Source: Trichocoleus desertorum NBK24
Lineage (GTDB): Bacteria; Cyanobacteriota; Cyanobacteriia; FACHB-46
Length of the DNA stretch: 64,000 bases
Direction of reading: 5' to 3'
Assembly (NCBI RefSeq): GCF_030409055.1
Contig: NZ_CP116619.1
Location: 2,060,628 to 2,124,627, forward strand
Of the stretch, positions 1-8,719 are shown piece after piece (position 1 is the stretch's first letter; each line of letters opens with the position of its first letter). The translations under genes were made by a program, and so were the position numbers. A model generated the notes under the pieces. The model ran no database searches. It saw nothing but the letters and a program-made list of their open reading frames with translations, and was not told where the DNA came from.

Positions 1-256
1 AGGGAACCACAACGCGATCGCCAATCCTCACGTTGTTGACGGCACTACCGAGTTCTACGACTTCTCCCATAAATTCATGACCCAGGATATCTCCCTCTTT
101 CATGGTGGGGATATAGCCATCGAGGATATGTAGGTCGGAGCCGCAGATGGCGGTGGAGGTAATTTTGATAATGGCGTCGCGAGGATTGAGGATGGTGGGA
201 TCGGGAACGTTCCCAATCCGAACATCATTGGCTCCATGCCAGCAGAGTGCTTTCAT
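1..256 (-). CDS. zinc-dependent alcohol dehydrogenase, second tandem copy (C-terminus beyond window)
   Basis: The minus strand from the ATG at 254-256 reads 85 codons without a stop and runs off the left edge, so only the N-terminal GroES-like domain is seen. It opens [15 protein letters not shown] and carries the catalytic-zinc residues Cys38 (in AICGSDLH) and His60-Glu61 (in GHEFMGEVV). It closely resembles the complete enzyme at 387-1556, so the two are tandem paralogues. By family it is an NAD(P)-linked medium-chain dehydrogenase of the formaldehyde/threonine dehydrogenase type; the exact substrate cannot be told. It lies 130 bp downstream of its paralogue, across a palindromic repeat, and may be the last gene of the operon. 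Confidence 0.85.
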   Translation of the reverse strand, partial: MKALCWHGANDVRIGNVPDPTILNPRDAIIKITSTAICGSDLHILDGYIPTMKEGDILGHEFMGEVVELGSAVNNVRIGDRVVVP

Positions 257-344
257 TTAATCTTGCTCCTTTACGCTTTTGAATTAGGTTTTGATATAAA
301 ACCAAGAAGTAATGCACTGAAATATGAAATAGAGAAAAACTCTT

Positions 345-389
345 GTTTCCCCCTTCCCTGTTAGGGAAGGGGGCTAGGGGGTTAGGTCA
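345..389. repeat. dispersed palindromic repeat (family B), copy 1
   Basis: An 11-bp inverted repeat, CCCCCTTCCCT / AGGGAAGGGGG around GTT, is followed by GCTAGGGGGTTAGGTCA. Related copies with the same TTAGG...GGGAAGGGG layout lie at 8720-8764 and 22505-22552 in the opposite orientation. The copy sits between the two dehydrogenase paralogues and covers the stop codon of the upstream one. As RNA it would fold into a strong hairpin and could act as a terminator or a transcript-end protector. Confidence 0.75.
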
Positions 390-1556
390 CGGCTTAAACA
401 TGACGCGCATGCAGTTGTCTTGTTTGTTTTTGAACATTTCGAAGCCACGTTTGGCTTCTTCTAGGGGTAGGGTGTGGGTGAGGACAGCGGAGGGGTCGAT
501 GCCGCCGTTGAGGACGTGTTCTAACAACATGGGGATGTAACGCTGGCCGTGCATTTGCCCCATTTTGAAGGTGAGGCTTTTGTTGAAGGCTGCGCCGAAG
601 GGCATTTTGTCTACGAAGCCTGAGTAGACTCCCATGATGGAGAGGGTGCCGCCTTTACGACAGGCAACCATCATTTGTCGCAGCACGTTGGGGCGATCGG
701 TCTCCATTCTTACGGCTTGCTTAGCTTTATCGTAGATGCCTTCTACGCCCATGCCATGTGCTTCTAGACCCACGGCATCAATGCAACTATCGGGGCCGCG
801 TCCTCCGGTCATTTCCTTGAGGGCTTCGCCTGCATCGACTTCTTCGTAGTTGATCACTTCGGCTTTGACCCACTCTCTTGCCATGCGGAGGCGTTCGGGG
901 AAGCGATCGATCGCGATTACTCGTTCGGCACCGAGCATATAGGCGCTATGCATGGCAAAGAGACCGACGGCCCCTGCACCCCAAACCGCGACGGTATCTC
1001 CGGGTTGGATGTCGCACATTTCTGCGCCCATGTATCCGGTGGGGAAGGCATCCGAGAGAAAGAGTAGTTTCTCGTCTGGGATGCCTTGAGGAACTTTAAT
1101 TGCTCCGTGATCGGCAAAGGGGACGCGGATGTATTCAGCATGGGCTCCCGCGTAACCGCCAAAGGCATGGGAGTAGCCAAAAATTCCAGCGGTAGAGTAG
1201 CCTGTCACCTTCTCTTGCAGCCAACCTCCAGGGTTGGAGTTGTCGCACAGAGACCACTGTTGCAAGTTGCAGTAGGAGCACTGACCACAACCAATAATTG
1301 AGGAAACGACGACGCGATCGCCTCGCTGTAATTTCCGCACTTCGCTCCCAACTTCGACTACTTCCCCCATAAATTCGTGACCGATGATGTCACCGGGCTG
1401 CATGGTGGGGATGTAGCCGTCATAAATGTGGAGATCGGAGCCACAGATGGCGGCGGCTGTGACTTTAATAATGGCGTCTTTTGGGTTGAGAATTTTGGGG
1501 TCGGGAACGGTGTCTACACGGACATCATTGGCCCCATGCCAGCAAACTGCTTTCAT
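387..1556 (-). CDS. zinc-dependent medium-chain alcohol dehydrogenase (formaldehyde dehydrogenase-like)
   Basis: A full-length 389-residue enzyme. The N-terminal catalytic domain has Cys38, His60 and Glu61 for the catalytic zinc and Cys90, Cys93, Cys96 and Cys104 for the structural zinc (GCGQCSYC...C). The Rossmann domain follows, with VWGAGAVG near residue 190 and an Asp-containing strand end (AIDRFPERL) that favours NAD(H). The family oxidises alcohols or formaldehyde-type adducts. The gene is 17 bp downstream of the SRPBCC gene on the same strand and 130 bp upstream of a partial paralogue, in a likely five-gene operon. The substrate is not determined; glutathione-independent formaldehyde dehydrogenase is one possibility. 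Confidence 0.9.
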   Translation of the reverse strand: MKAVCWHGANDVRVDTVPDPKILNPKDAIIKVTAAAICGSDLHIYDGYIPTMQPGDIIGHEFMGEVVEVGSEVRKLQRGDRVVVSSIIGCGQCSYCNLQQWSLCDNSNPGGWLQEKVTGYSTAGIFGYSHAFGGYAGAHAEYIRVPFADHGAIKVPQGIPDEKLLFLSDAFPTGYMGAEMCDIQPGDTVAVWGAGAVGLFAMHSAYMLGAERVIAIDRFPERLRMAREWVKAEVINYEEVDAGEALKEMTGGRGPDSCIDAVGLEAHGMGVEGIYDKAKQAVRMETDRPNVLRQMMVACRKGGTLSIMGVYSGFVDKMPFGAAFNKSLTFKMGQMHGQRYIPMLLEHVLNGGIDPSAVLTHTLPLEEAKRGFEMFKNKQDNCMRVMFKP

Positions 1557-1573
1557 CGAATGGTTACTCCTGC

Positions 1574-2308
1574 CTAATGAGATTCACGACAGGATGGTTG
1601 CCCTTCGTTGGTGGCAATTTCGCCTGCTTCCATCAGCATCTTGAAGCGGCGCAACTCATCGCCAATTTGCTGTTCGGGTTCTTCACCCAGGAGTTTAGCG
1701 ATCGCAGCGGAAACAGCACCACCCGGAATGTTGTACTCCATCACCACTTTGACTTCAGTGCCACGGCCTCCGGTAGCAGGTTGGAAACGGACAAAGCCAG
1801 AGTTATCGATGTCGGCATTCTCGGCAGAAGCCCAAGCAATCAAGTGATTTTCTTCTTCTTGAATGATGTCAGCATCCCACTCTACGCTGTTGCCCAAGGG
1901 AGCGCTAGCAATCCAGTGCGATCGCGTGTTGTTATAGGCAGTGACAGATTTGAGGTGCTTCATGAACCGGGGAAGGTTCTCGAAGTTGCGCCAGAAGCGG
2001 TATAACTCATCGGCGGGCTTGTTGATCGTGACCGTTTTTTCAACCTTGATGCCTTTGTTGAGGCCGACAGCATCCTGAGCTTGCTGAAGCACTCCCTGAG
2101 CCTGGTGCACAGTGCTTTGCTTGGTCATGCCTTGATAGATCAAGCCACTACCTGCAACTGCGGTCAAAACACCCCGGAGCGATCGCTGTTGTAAACCTGC
2201 TAGAACTAGGGCACCTCCACCAATCAGAGAGGCCCAACGCTCAGCCTCACTAGCTTCACTGCTACCAGACTGATTAGGCACAATTGGCTGATTACTACTT
2301 TGTTCCAT
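1574..2308 (-). CDS. SRPBCC-family protein with N-terminal DUF2892-like membrane segment
   Basis: A 244-residue protein. Residues 28-60 are glycine-rich and hydrophobic (GGGALVLAG...[10 protein letters not shown]), the pattern of the DUF2892/YgaP-like membrane hairpin. Residues 87-225 form a SRPBCC (polyketide cyclase/dehydrase-like, START-like) domain: [16 protein letters not shown], then [11 protein letters not shown], then [15 protein letters not shown]. Such domains bind hydrophobic ligands; no catalytic role can be assigned. The protein probably places the ligand-binding domain at a membrane. It is preceded at 41 bp by the phosphoribosyltransferase gene and followed at 17 bp by the dehydrogenase, consistent with one transcript. 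Confidence 0.85.
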   Translation of the reverse strand: MEQSSNQPIVPNQSGSSEASEAERWASLIGGGALVLAGLQQRSLRGVLTAVAGSGLIYQGMTKQSTVHQAQGVLQQAQDAVGLNKGIKVEKTVTINKPADELYRFWRNFENLPRFMKHLKSVTAYNNTRSHWIASAPLGNSVEWDADIIQEEENHLIAWASAENADIDNSGFVRFQPATGGRGTEVKVVMEYNIPGGAVSAAIAKLLGEEPEQQIGDELRRFKMLMEAGEIATNEGQPSCRESH

Positions 2309-2349
2309 TTGTTTTTCCTTTTTTAAAGTTTCAAATTTGAATTTGTTAA

Positions 2350-3021
2350 CTAAACACCTAGCCGAGCGGAGAGAAAGGAAGCATCTTGTGCGCGTTGTAG
2401 CAACTCACAGACCTCGCGATCGCTAGTTTGGGGGAACTCTTCGTACCAGGCTCCAACCGAGTTAAAGCGCTCTGGCATCACCGCACAGAGGATGGCGTCT
2501 ACTTGCGGGCTAATCTGCTCGTAGGCTTGCCGCGCTCCTACCGGAACCGCCACCACAATTTCTTTAGGTTCGTGTTGCCGCACTGCCATGACCGCCGCTC
2601 GCATGGTGGCTCCTGTGGCAAGGCCATCATCTACCAGAATCACGGTCTGGTCTTGGATAGGCAGGACAGAACGATCGCCACGATACAGATGCTCTCGGCG
2701 TTGCAGTTCTTGTTGTTCACTCTGCGTCACCTGTTCCAAACTATCGTCGGAGATCTGTTGCATCTCCACCACATCTTGATTCAACACGCGCACATCCCCA
2801 GACGCGATCGCTCCCATCGCTAACTCTTCGTGACCCGGAACCCCTAGCTTCCGCACCAAGAAAATATCTAGGGGAACATGAAGGGCAGCAGCGATTTCAA
2901 AGGCCACCGGAACCCCGCCGCGAGGCAAGCCTAAAACCAGCACATCATCGCGATCGCCATACTGGGTAAGCAACGCTGCGAGAGCTTGGCCTGCTTCGGT
3001 TCGGTTTTGAAATCGCTTCAT
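2350..3021 (-). CDS. phosphoribosyltransferase-domain protein
   Basis: A 223-residue type-I phosphoribosyltransferase fold. The PRPP-binding signature VILVDDGLATGATMRAA lies at 127-143 and GLPRGGVPVAFEIA at 31-44. The family makes or recycles nucleotides from PRPP and a base, but this subgroup, common in bacterial stress islands, has no firm substrate. An insert at about residues 85-115 is rich in Glu and Gln. The gene starts at the ATG at 3021 and lies 56 bp downstream of the DJ-1/PfpI fusion gene and 41 bp upstream of the SRPBCC gene, all on the minus strand. Confidence 0.88.
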   Translation of the reverse strand: MKRFQNRTEAGQALAALLTQYGDRDDVLVLGLPRGGVPVAFEIAAALHVPLDIFLVRKLGVPGHEELAMGAIASGDVRVLNQDVVEMQQISDDSLEQVTQSEQQELQRREHLYRGDRSVLPIQDQTVILVDDGLATGATMRAAVMAVRQHEPKEIVVAVPVGARQAYEQISPQVDAILCAVMPERFNSVGAWYEEFPQTSDREVCELLQRAQDASFLSARLGV

Positions 3022-3077
3022 GGTTCAATTCTCCTGATCAGCCTGGAGCGCTAGCGCTCTGCAATTATCTTGTCGCC

Positions 3078-4193
3078 TCAACCACTCACTGCGGCACCGG
3101 AGGTGGGCTGAGGAGGGCTAACTGGCCCAGCACTGATGCGAGCATGGTAAAGATCTGCAACTTGCTGCTCATGCTTGGCAATGTCGATCTCCATATCATC
3201 AAAAAGCAGGGTGGTGGTGGGGTCGGTCAGCTTATTCCGCAGCGCATAGGTGTCTACAACTCCGGTTTGCAAGTCGCCCAAAGCTCGCCGCAAGAGCGAA
3301 ACATCATCGGTACGGGTTTGCAACCAACCTTTGAGAGTTGCAAGAGTGCCACTAGCAACCGCTTGCAGAGATTCTTGCTCCCCGAACAGCCGCAACCTTT
3401 CTTCTAGCTTCTGGATATGTTGCTTCTTGGCCGTGCAGACATGCTGAAAGATAGACCGCAATTCACCATCATCTGTCTTCTCGGCATATTGCTGGAAAGC
3501 TTCTAAACCGTAACGCTCTCCGGCGATCGCTGTGTTAATGGCGCTAACAATCTCCTGCTTACTGGAGCCGCCCCACTCTTCGCCTAACTTCCACCAACCT
3601 GCATCCCGATCGCTGACATCGGGTAGAGTCGTGTCGGGAATACTCAAGCCCAAGCGAGTCAAGATCGCAGTCGTAAACATGGGCAAGTCGCCCGGACGAC
3701 GCGAGGTAAGGAGATTGCCATCCTCTACCAGCGGCTCATCTACATAGTTAGCGCCCGCATTCTGCATATCTTTGCGAATAGCCCGGAAACCTGTGGCGGT
3801 GCGGCCTTGGAGTAAGTCGCCTTCAATCAATACTTGAGGGCCGTGGCAAACGGCTGCCACCAGCTTATTTTGGGCGATCGCATCTTGGACAAAGCGCACC
3901 GTTTTCATATTGGTTCGCATTTTGTCTGGAGCCATGCCGCCTGGAATAATCACTGCGTCAAAGTCAGCAACACGGGCTTCTGTCGTGGTGCCATCGGCTT
4001 CCTGCGACACTTTACCTTGCTTGCCTTTGTACTGCTCATTCATCCGGGAACCGAGAACCACAACTTCGGCCCCAGCTTTCTTGAGAGCGGTATAAGGCAC
4101 ATGAAACTCTGAATCTTCAACGCCATTTTCAATCAGAATTGCAACCCGTCTAGAGGAGGCGGGTGTACCGTTCTGGGAGTAGCTGGATACCAT
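3078..4193 (-). CDS. DJ-1/PfpI-family domain fused to a ferritin-like helical domain
   Basis: A 371-residue two-domain protein. Residues 15-185 are a DJ-1/PfpI (type-1 glutamine-amidotransferase-like) domain with the nucleophile elbow AAVCHGPQ (Cys116, His117) and an acidic residue near 22 in ILIENGVEDSE. Members act as deglycases, chaperones or peptidases. After a linker rich in Asp, Trp and Gly, residues about 212-350 are a predicted four-helix bundle (INTAIAGERYGLEAFQQYAE...) resembling the DUF2383/PA2169-type ferritin-like family. A Pro-rich tail ends the protein. It is the first gene of the minus-strand run to 1. The fusion joins carbonyl or protein-damage chemistry with a possible metal or stress domain; the function is inferred only. 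Confidence 0.82.
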   Translation of the reverse strand: MVSSYSQNGTPASSRRVAILIENGVEDSEFHVPYTALKKAGAEVVVLGSRMNEQYKGKQGKVSQEADGTTTEARVADFDAVIIPGGMAPDKMRTNMKTVRFVQDAIAQNKLVAAVCHGPQVLIEGDLLQGRTATGFRAIRKDMQNAGANYVDEPLVEDGNLLTSRRPGDLPMFTTAILTRLGLSIPDTTLPDVSDRDAGWWKLGEEWGGSSKQEIVSAINTAIAGERYGLEAFQQYAEKTDDGELRSIFQHVCTAKKQHIQKLEERLRLFGEQESLQAVASGTLATLKGWLQTRTDDVSLLRRALGDLQTGVVDTYALRNKLTDPTTTLLFDDMEIDIAKHEQQVADLYHARISAGPVSPPQPTSGAAVSG

Positions 4194-4492
4194 AAGTAAA
4201 TTCCGTATAACTAACTGCTGGGGGTCTTTGGGGTTGGAGCGGGAGAGAAATGCGCCTAGAAGCCTGAGGAGACTGAATCTGAAATTGAACGTATCGAGGC
4301 TAATTTTTAGCTTAGAAAAGCTCAGAAACTTATTAGCTCAAAAACTTGAGATTGCCAAAAATAGCCCAGGTATGAATCGCTGCGTTGAGCTGAAGAACTA
4401 CCATGCGATCGCTAAGCTCGAATGGAGAAACTGCTATGCGATCGCTCAGGCGCTGATAAAATTCCTGCAAGCTATAGTTGGGCAGAAAAGTC
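4194..4492. other. intergenic stretch without a supported gene
   Basis: About 300 bp between the fusion gene start and the end of the small helical protein gene. It contains a 97-codon plus-strand open frame (4228-4521) that I reject: no ribosome-binding site, several HIP1-derived CYAIA-like segments, and overlap with the gene at 4493. The promoter of the minus-strand operon should lie just to the right of 4193, but I see no clear -35/-10 pair. Confidence 0.5.
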
Positions 4493-4738
4493 CTAGTGAG
4501 CCGCTGCGGTTTGTGGATTGAGCCGCTTCGCTAGTAATGCTTTTGCCCGTTCTGCCCGTCTGCTTTCTTCTTCCTGCAACTCTTGGAAGAACTGAGTTAG
4601 CTCACTGTCTCCTGCTTCTTCCGCATCTTGGATATAGACTTCACAAGTGGCAGCGCCTTCAAGGGCATGGTAGAGCACGCTCACTAGGTCGTACTGCTCG
4701 TCGCTGGTACCAGTCATATGGTCGCCGTGATGAGACAT
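4493..4738 (-). CDS. small helical hypothetical protein
   Basis: An 81-residue protein if started at the ATG at 4736-4738, which has a perfect AGGAGG six bases upstream (4745-4750 on the forward strand). The upstream in-frame extension to 4762 has no such site. It begins with a His/Asp-rich stretch (MSHHGDHMTG) and then two predicted amphipathic helices with regular Glu and Tyr (LYHALEGAATCEVYIQDAEE, FFQELQEEESRRAERAKALL), like half a ferritin-type bundle. One Cys is present. The leader before the AGGAGG can form two short hairpins. It lies about 300 bp upstream of the stress operon on the same strand. No function is recognised. Confidence 0.72.
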   Translation of the reverse strand: MSHHGDHMTGTSDEQYDLVSVLYHALEGAATCEVYIQDAEEAGDSELTQFFQELQEEESRRAERAKALLAKRLNPQTAAAH

Positions 4739-4958
4739 GTTGATCCTCCTGGGTTTTGACACGTCGGTTTAGACCCACGTGCGCTTATGAGCACGCTTCA
4801 GCGTACGTCCGCTAGCAACAACCTCTCCTCGCCCTACAGGTAGATCTCAAAGCTACGAAATGTGAGCGAGCCTAACTTCCTCGGTAACTGCTATCGGGTT
4901 AATTTTGTAGCATCTAGCCTTAAACTTGCTGAAACGAGTTGCCGTCTTAAGTGGCACT

Positions 4959-5855
4959 TCAGGAATTCCCTTCGTAGCTCTGATTTTGTTGGGCAAGGTT
5001 ACGAATTTCGGCCCGTAAAGCAGTGATTTCTTGCTGAAGTGCAGCCGTTCCCTCAGAAAGCTGGGCGATCGCCTTGGCACCAGCAATTTCGGCTGCTTCG
5101 TCTTCCGCGTCTCGACCAATGAAAAAAGTAGTTAAAGTTGCAGTGATGTAGCCAAATACAGCAAAGGCATATAGTGCTAGGAGCAAGCACAGCACTCGTC
5201 CTTCCGGAGTTTGGGGCCAATATTCTGAACCGAGGGTGGTAATCAACATGGCAGTCCACCAAAGCGCTGAGCCATAGTCTTTTAGCCCTGAACCGTTAGG
5301 CACGTTACTCTCAAAAGCATACATACCCGCAGCTCCTACCAACGTGACCACCACTGTCGAGGAAAGCACATACCCGAAGCCTCTCCGCCGCATACTAGCC
5401 CGTAGCGATCGCATCCCTCGATTCAAAGAAGTTACTACTCTCACGAGTCGTAGGCTACGGGTTGTCCGCAAAAGGCGTAAAATCCGGGCAATTTTGAAGA
5501 CCCGGAGAGCAGGCAGCAGCAAGGAGATAGCGGTGAGCCAGTTTTGTCGCAAATAAATCCACTTATGGGGAGCCAAAGCCAACCGCAGACCAAAATCAAG
5601 GAGAAACAAAACCCAGATTACGGTGCTAGAGACTTCGAGCAGCGGATTCAGCCCCCAAATCAGTTCGATGACAAGTAAAACCAGCCAGATGAAACCCAAC
5701 GCTACCATTGGGGTTTCGAGCACATCTTCTAGCTGCTCCAGAACCTCCCGTCGCTCTTTCTTGAGTAATCCTTGCTCCCAGCCACTCAATTGATGCATAG
5801 CCTTGTTTAGGTCAACGACACTCCTAGCTTTGATTCTGGGGTGCCAAGTCTCCAA
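4959..5855 (-). CDS. voltage-sensor ion transporter/channel with non-canonical filter
   Basis: A 298-residue membrane protein of the six-helix ion-transport fold. Hydrophobic helices lie at about 50-68, 77-95, 105-120, 163-181 and 220-243. The S4-like segment at 124-158 carries Arg/Lys every few residues (RILRLLRTTRSLRLVRVV, then RRR). The pore loop is WWTAMLITTLGSEYWP (199-214), where potassium channels have TVGYGD. A C-terminal coiled coil follows at about 255-292. The cyanobacterial role could be K+ or another cation; selectivity cannot be read from this filter. The TTG at 5855 has AGGAG directly against it, so the ATG at 5798 (residue 20) is a real alternative start. Confidence 0.8.
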   Translation of the reverse strand: METWHPRIKARSVVDLNKAMHQLSGWEQGLLKKERREVLEQLEDVLETPMVALGFIWLVLLVIELIWGLNPLLEVSSTVIWVLFLLDFGLRLALAPHKWIYLRQNWLTAISLLLPALRVFKIARILRLLRTTRSLRLVRVVTSLNRGMRSLRASMRRRGFGYVLSSTVVVTLVGAAGMYAFESNVPNGSGLKDYGSALWWTAMLITTLGSEYWPQTPEGRVLCLLLALYAFAVFGYITATLTTFFIGRDAEDEAAEIAGAKAIAQLSEGTAALQQEITALRAEIRNLAQQNQSYEGNS

Positions 5856-5977
5856 CTCCTATAAGGTACAATTCAGCCGCAAATGCTCTAAATCATGCAG
5901 GTTGAATGGTTGCAAGACCTCAACAGCAAAATGAAGTTTTCAACTGTCCGAAAGAACTTGTTGAGACGCGATCGCCC

Positions 5978-6784
5978 TCACTTCCGAGCCTTAACAAAAA
6001 AGGTCGTCATGTCTTGCCATACTCCTCCCTCTGTTGCCAATTGCTCAATTTCAGCTCGATATTTCTTTTGAAGTTGTTCTAGTTGTTGAGCAGATAACAC
6101 AGATAAAGGATTGCCGCGCGGATAAAAACCGCCGCTCCAGCCTAATCTAGGGTCATCCAAGCTCAAATAGCATCCAGACGGCTCTCTAACAACCTCGATC
6201 TCTCTAAAGCCCGCTTGCCGCAACAGGCGATCGCACTTCTCCGGTGTATTCAGTGGCTCGTTAATGTGCGGCAGGAAAAGATTGAATAACTCCTGGTAGA
6301 CCTTGGCTTGAACTGAAGCGAGGTAAGCCGTATCCGCCGGACAGGTGAAGGCCACAAATCCTCCTGGTTTCAGAAAATAGTGCCACTTCTGCAAAGTTGT
6401 CGGAATATCAGGCAAATACGTGATCGCAGAGCAACAGAAAATCACGTCAAAGCTTTCAACGGCAAATTCTATCGACTCTGCATCTACTTCATTTTCATTG
6501 AACTCAATATTTGCCAATCCCAAAACTTCAACCTTTCTCCTAGCTTGCGCCAGCATTCCAGGAGAAAAATCGACTCCCACTACATAACCCTCTGCCCCAA
6601 CTTTTTGTGCCGCAGGAATTGCCACTAACCCTGTACCTGTAGCAATATCAAGCACGCTTTGCCGCTCTTGTAAGGGCACGAAGTTTAATAGTCGATTTGC
6701 CTCTTGCGGGTGCCGCAAACCTTCTTGGTCATAGGCAGTTCTCTGATTAAAGAAATCGATTACCTGCTGCTTGTATTGATTCAT
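5978..6784 (-). CDS. class I SAM-dependent methyltransferase
   Basis: A 268-residue Rossmann-fold methyltransferase. Motif I is VLDIATGTGLVAIPAA (44-59), followed by GVDFSPGMLAQARRKVE for the acidic ribose-binding loop and FDVIFCCSAITYLPD at motif IV. It resembles the UbiE/COQ5 group, which methylates quinone precursors or small molecules, but nothing in the context names the substrate. It starts at an ATG at 6784, a monocistronic gene flanked by about 120 bp and 290 bp of non-coding sequence. Confidence 0.85.
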   Translation of the reverse strand: MNQYKQQVIDFFNQRTAYDQEGLRHPQEANRLLNFVPLQERQSVLDIATGTGLVAIPAAQKVGAEGYVVGVDFSPGMLAQARRKVEVLGLANIEFNENEVDAESIEFAVESFDVIFCCSAITYLPDIPTTLQKWHYFLKPGGFVAFTCPADTAYLASVQAKVYQELFNLFLPHINEPLNTPEKCDRLLRQAGFREIEVVREPSGCYLSLDDPRLGWSGGFYPRGNPLSVLSAQQLEQLQKKYRAEIEQLATEGGVWQDMTTFFVKARK

Positions 6785-7070
6785 AATCTGTCGGTTGTGG
6801 CAGAGTCCCCACTCTTGGGCGATCGCTTGCTATCAAATCCTATTCTCAGCGCCTCTCTTGAGACAGACCTGCGTCAACTTTGTTTCTCAGCGGTGTCTGT
6901 CGAATTACAGAGGGCTAAACAGACGAAACAGTTACAGCCTCAATGATATAGCTCGATTAGCGCCTTTACGTTTCTGCCTATTTGTGGAGTGAGTACAGAT
7001 TTATCTTCGTTACCTTGGCAACTATAGAACTACAAACTTTAAGAACTACAAATACTAAAGAGGCAGGGCA

Positions 7071-7595
7071 ATGGCTAACCAAACCTCATCTGGTGCCAAG
7101 TCAGGACCAGGTTCAGAACCAGGACTGAACGCGAGCCAACATGTGGACGCACCAGAACTGAATGAATATACCGATACCAATCCCGCATTATTTAGTGACG
7201 AAGCGGAAGCACCAGAGCAGATCGCAGATGATGACGTACCACAAGAGTTTACAGAATCCTACGGGACTGGCGTAAAAGACCAACCAGGCTGGACAACGGG
7301 CGGACGCACCATGCAAACCCGTAGACAGGACTACAACGCCACCAGTCCAGAACTGAGTGGTGGGGATGTGGATGCAGCCTGGACCATGCACATGGAAGGC
7401 GAAGAAATGGTGGGCGGTACAGTCGCTACCCCCGACCAAGATATTGTGGATGACTTGGGTGCAGCGATGGGCACAGAAATGCGCGATCGCGAAGATTTCT
7501 ACGGCAACGACAAATTTGCTCAGCGTGATGAGCGTCGTTGGGACTTAGATCCTGCCTCCGCCGAGGACTACCAAAATCGACATCAAGAAGAATAA
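7071..7595 (+). CDS. acidic cyanobacterial protein, DUF6335-like
   Basis: A 174-residue, very acidic, soluble protein with no membrane segment or Cys. The N-terminal 55 residues are Ser/Gly/Glu-rich and probably disordered. The conserved part begins at about 60 with FTESYGTGVKDQPGW and goes on with SGGDVDAAWTMHMEGEEMVG and a final RWDLDPAS. I recall this layout from cyanobacterial DUF6335 proteins, whose function is unknown; the family name is from memory. The start ATG at 7071 follows GAGGCAGGGCA. The gene is followed by a triple 25-bp repeat and the SDR pair on the same strand, so it may be co-transcribed with them. Confidence 0.8.
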   Translation: MANQTSSGAKSGPGSEPGLNASQHVDAPELNEYTDTNPALFSDEAEAPEQIADDDVPQEFTESYGTGVKDQPGWTTGGRTMQTRRQDYNATSPELSGGDVDAAWTMHMEGEEMVGGTVATPDQDIVDDLGAAMGTEMRDREDFYGNDKFAQRDERRWDLDPASAEDYQNRHQEE

Positions 7596-7665
7596 TCCCT
7601 TAGGGATTTGCAAAGGATAGCCCCTCAGGGATTTGCAAAGAATAATCCCTGAAGGAATGTGCAGC
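7591..7665 (+). repeat. three tandem 25-bp repeats
   Basis: Three head-to-tail units of exactly 25 bp lie at 7591-7615, 7616-7640 and 7641-7665. Units 1 and 2 share CCCTNAGGGATTTGCAAAG; unit 3 is more diverged (CCCTGAAGGAATGTGCAGC). Each unit contains the near-palindrome CCCT-AGGG. The array begins at the last codon of the acidic protein, overlaps its stop, and ends 18 bp before the SDR start. Confidence 0.8.
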
Positions 7666-7683
7666 AATAAGGATATAGCGGTG

Positions 7684-8718
7684 ATGCAACTGAAGCCAAT
7701 TAATCAGCAGGTCGTGGCGATCGTCGGTGCTTCTAGTGGCATCGGTCGGGAAGCAGCTCTCCAGTTTGCTGAACGGGGAGCCAAGGTAGTCGTAGCAGCT
7801 CGGAGTCAGCCTGGGCTAGATTCTCTGGTAGCGGAGATCCAACGGGCGGGAGGTGAGGCGATCGCGGTGGTCGCAGATGTCGCCGATATGCAGCAAGTCC
7901 AGGCGATCGCCGACACAGCAGTAGAACGTTACGGTCGCCTGGATACTTGGGTACATGCCGCTGCGACAGGTGTGTTGGCTCGCTTTGAGCAGATTACCCC
8001 AGAAGAATTTCAGCGGGTGATTGATGTCAACCTGATGGGACAATTTTACGGAGCGAAGGCAGCGTTACCTTACCTAAAGCGAGAAGGTCGGGGTGCCCTG
8101 ATTCATATCTCCTCAATGGAAGGTCGGCGGAGTTTACCACTGCAAAGCCCATACTGTGCGGCCAAGCATGCGTTGCAAGGGATGTTAGAGTCTCTGCGAG
8201 TAGAACTACAGCATGAAGGGATACCGATCAGCGTCACTAGTATTTTGCCCTCTGTAATTAATACGCCGTACTACAACAAGGTAAAGACCAAGTTGGGTGT
8301 AAAGCCCACAGGGATTCCGCCATACTATGATCCGCGCTTGGTCGTAGATGCGATTCTGTATGTGGCTGAGCATCCTACCCGTGACTTTATTGTGGGAGAT
8401 GTAGGCCGAGTGCTAGATGTAGTGCAGCGGATCTCTCCTCCTCTGATTGACGCAATTTTGACAGTCGTGGGGATTCCAGGACAGCACACTACAGAACCAG
8501 AGTCAGAAGCTTCTCCAGACAATGTTTTTGCTCCAATCGCTGCCGAGCAGGGACTCGATCGCGTGGATGGTGACTTTGGTAACTTAGTCATTCCCAGCAT
8601 TTCCGACTGGTTAGCGATGCGATCGCCCTTTGCTTGGAGTGCTGTAGCGGGAACCGTGGCAGTGGGAGCATTGGCTTTGCTAGCAACAGGGATGCTGAAT
8701 AACTCTCAACAACCTTAA
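7684..8718 (+). CDS. short-chain dehydrogenase/reductase with C-terminal membrane tail (paralogue 1)
   Basis: A 344-residue SDR. The start ATG at 7684 is chosen because the next gene, its paralogue, opens with the same MQLKPINQQVVAIVGASS; the longer frame from 7633 would read through the 25-bp repeats. Cofactor loop GASSGIG, catalytic Ser in ISSMEG and Tyr-x3-Lys in SPYCAAKHAL are present. Unlike most SDRs of about 250 residues, it has a 100-residue extension ending in a hydrophobic stretch (SAVAGTVAVGALALLATGML), so it is probably tail-anchored in a membrane. The NADP-type substrate is unknown. Confidence 0.88.
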   Translation: MQLKPINQQVVAIVGASSGIGREAALQFAERGAKVVVAARSQPGLDSLVAEIQRAGGEAIAVVADVADMQQVQAIADTAVERYGRLDTWVHAAATGVLARFEQITPEEFQRVIDVNLMGQFYGAKAALPYLKREGRGALIHISSMEGRRSLPLQSPYCAAKHALQGMLESLRVELQHEGIPISVTSILPSVINTPYYNKVKTKLGVKPTGIPPYYDPRLVVDAILYVAEHPTRDFIVGDVGRVLDVVQRISPPLIDAILTVVGIPGQHTTEPESEASPDNVFAPIAAEQGLDRVDGDFGNLVIPSISDWLAMRSPFAWSAVAGTVAVGALALLATGMLNNSQQP

Positions 8719-8719
8719 T

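Noticed and set aside
4228-4521. 97-codon plus-strand frame in the gap before the fusion gene
   Set aside because: No ribosome-binding site, repeated HIP1-derived peptides and overlap with a better-supported minus-strand gene.
7591-7665. CRISPR-like array
   Set aside because: The units are directly adjacent without spacers and only three, so it is a simple tandem repeat.
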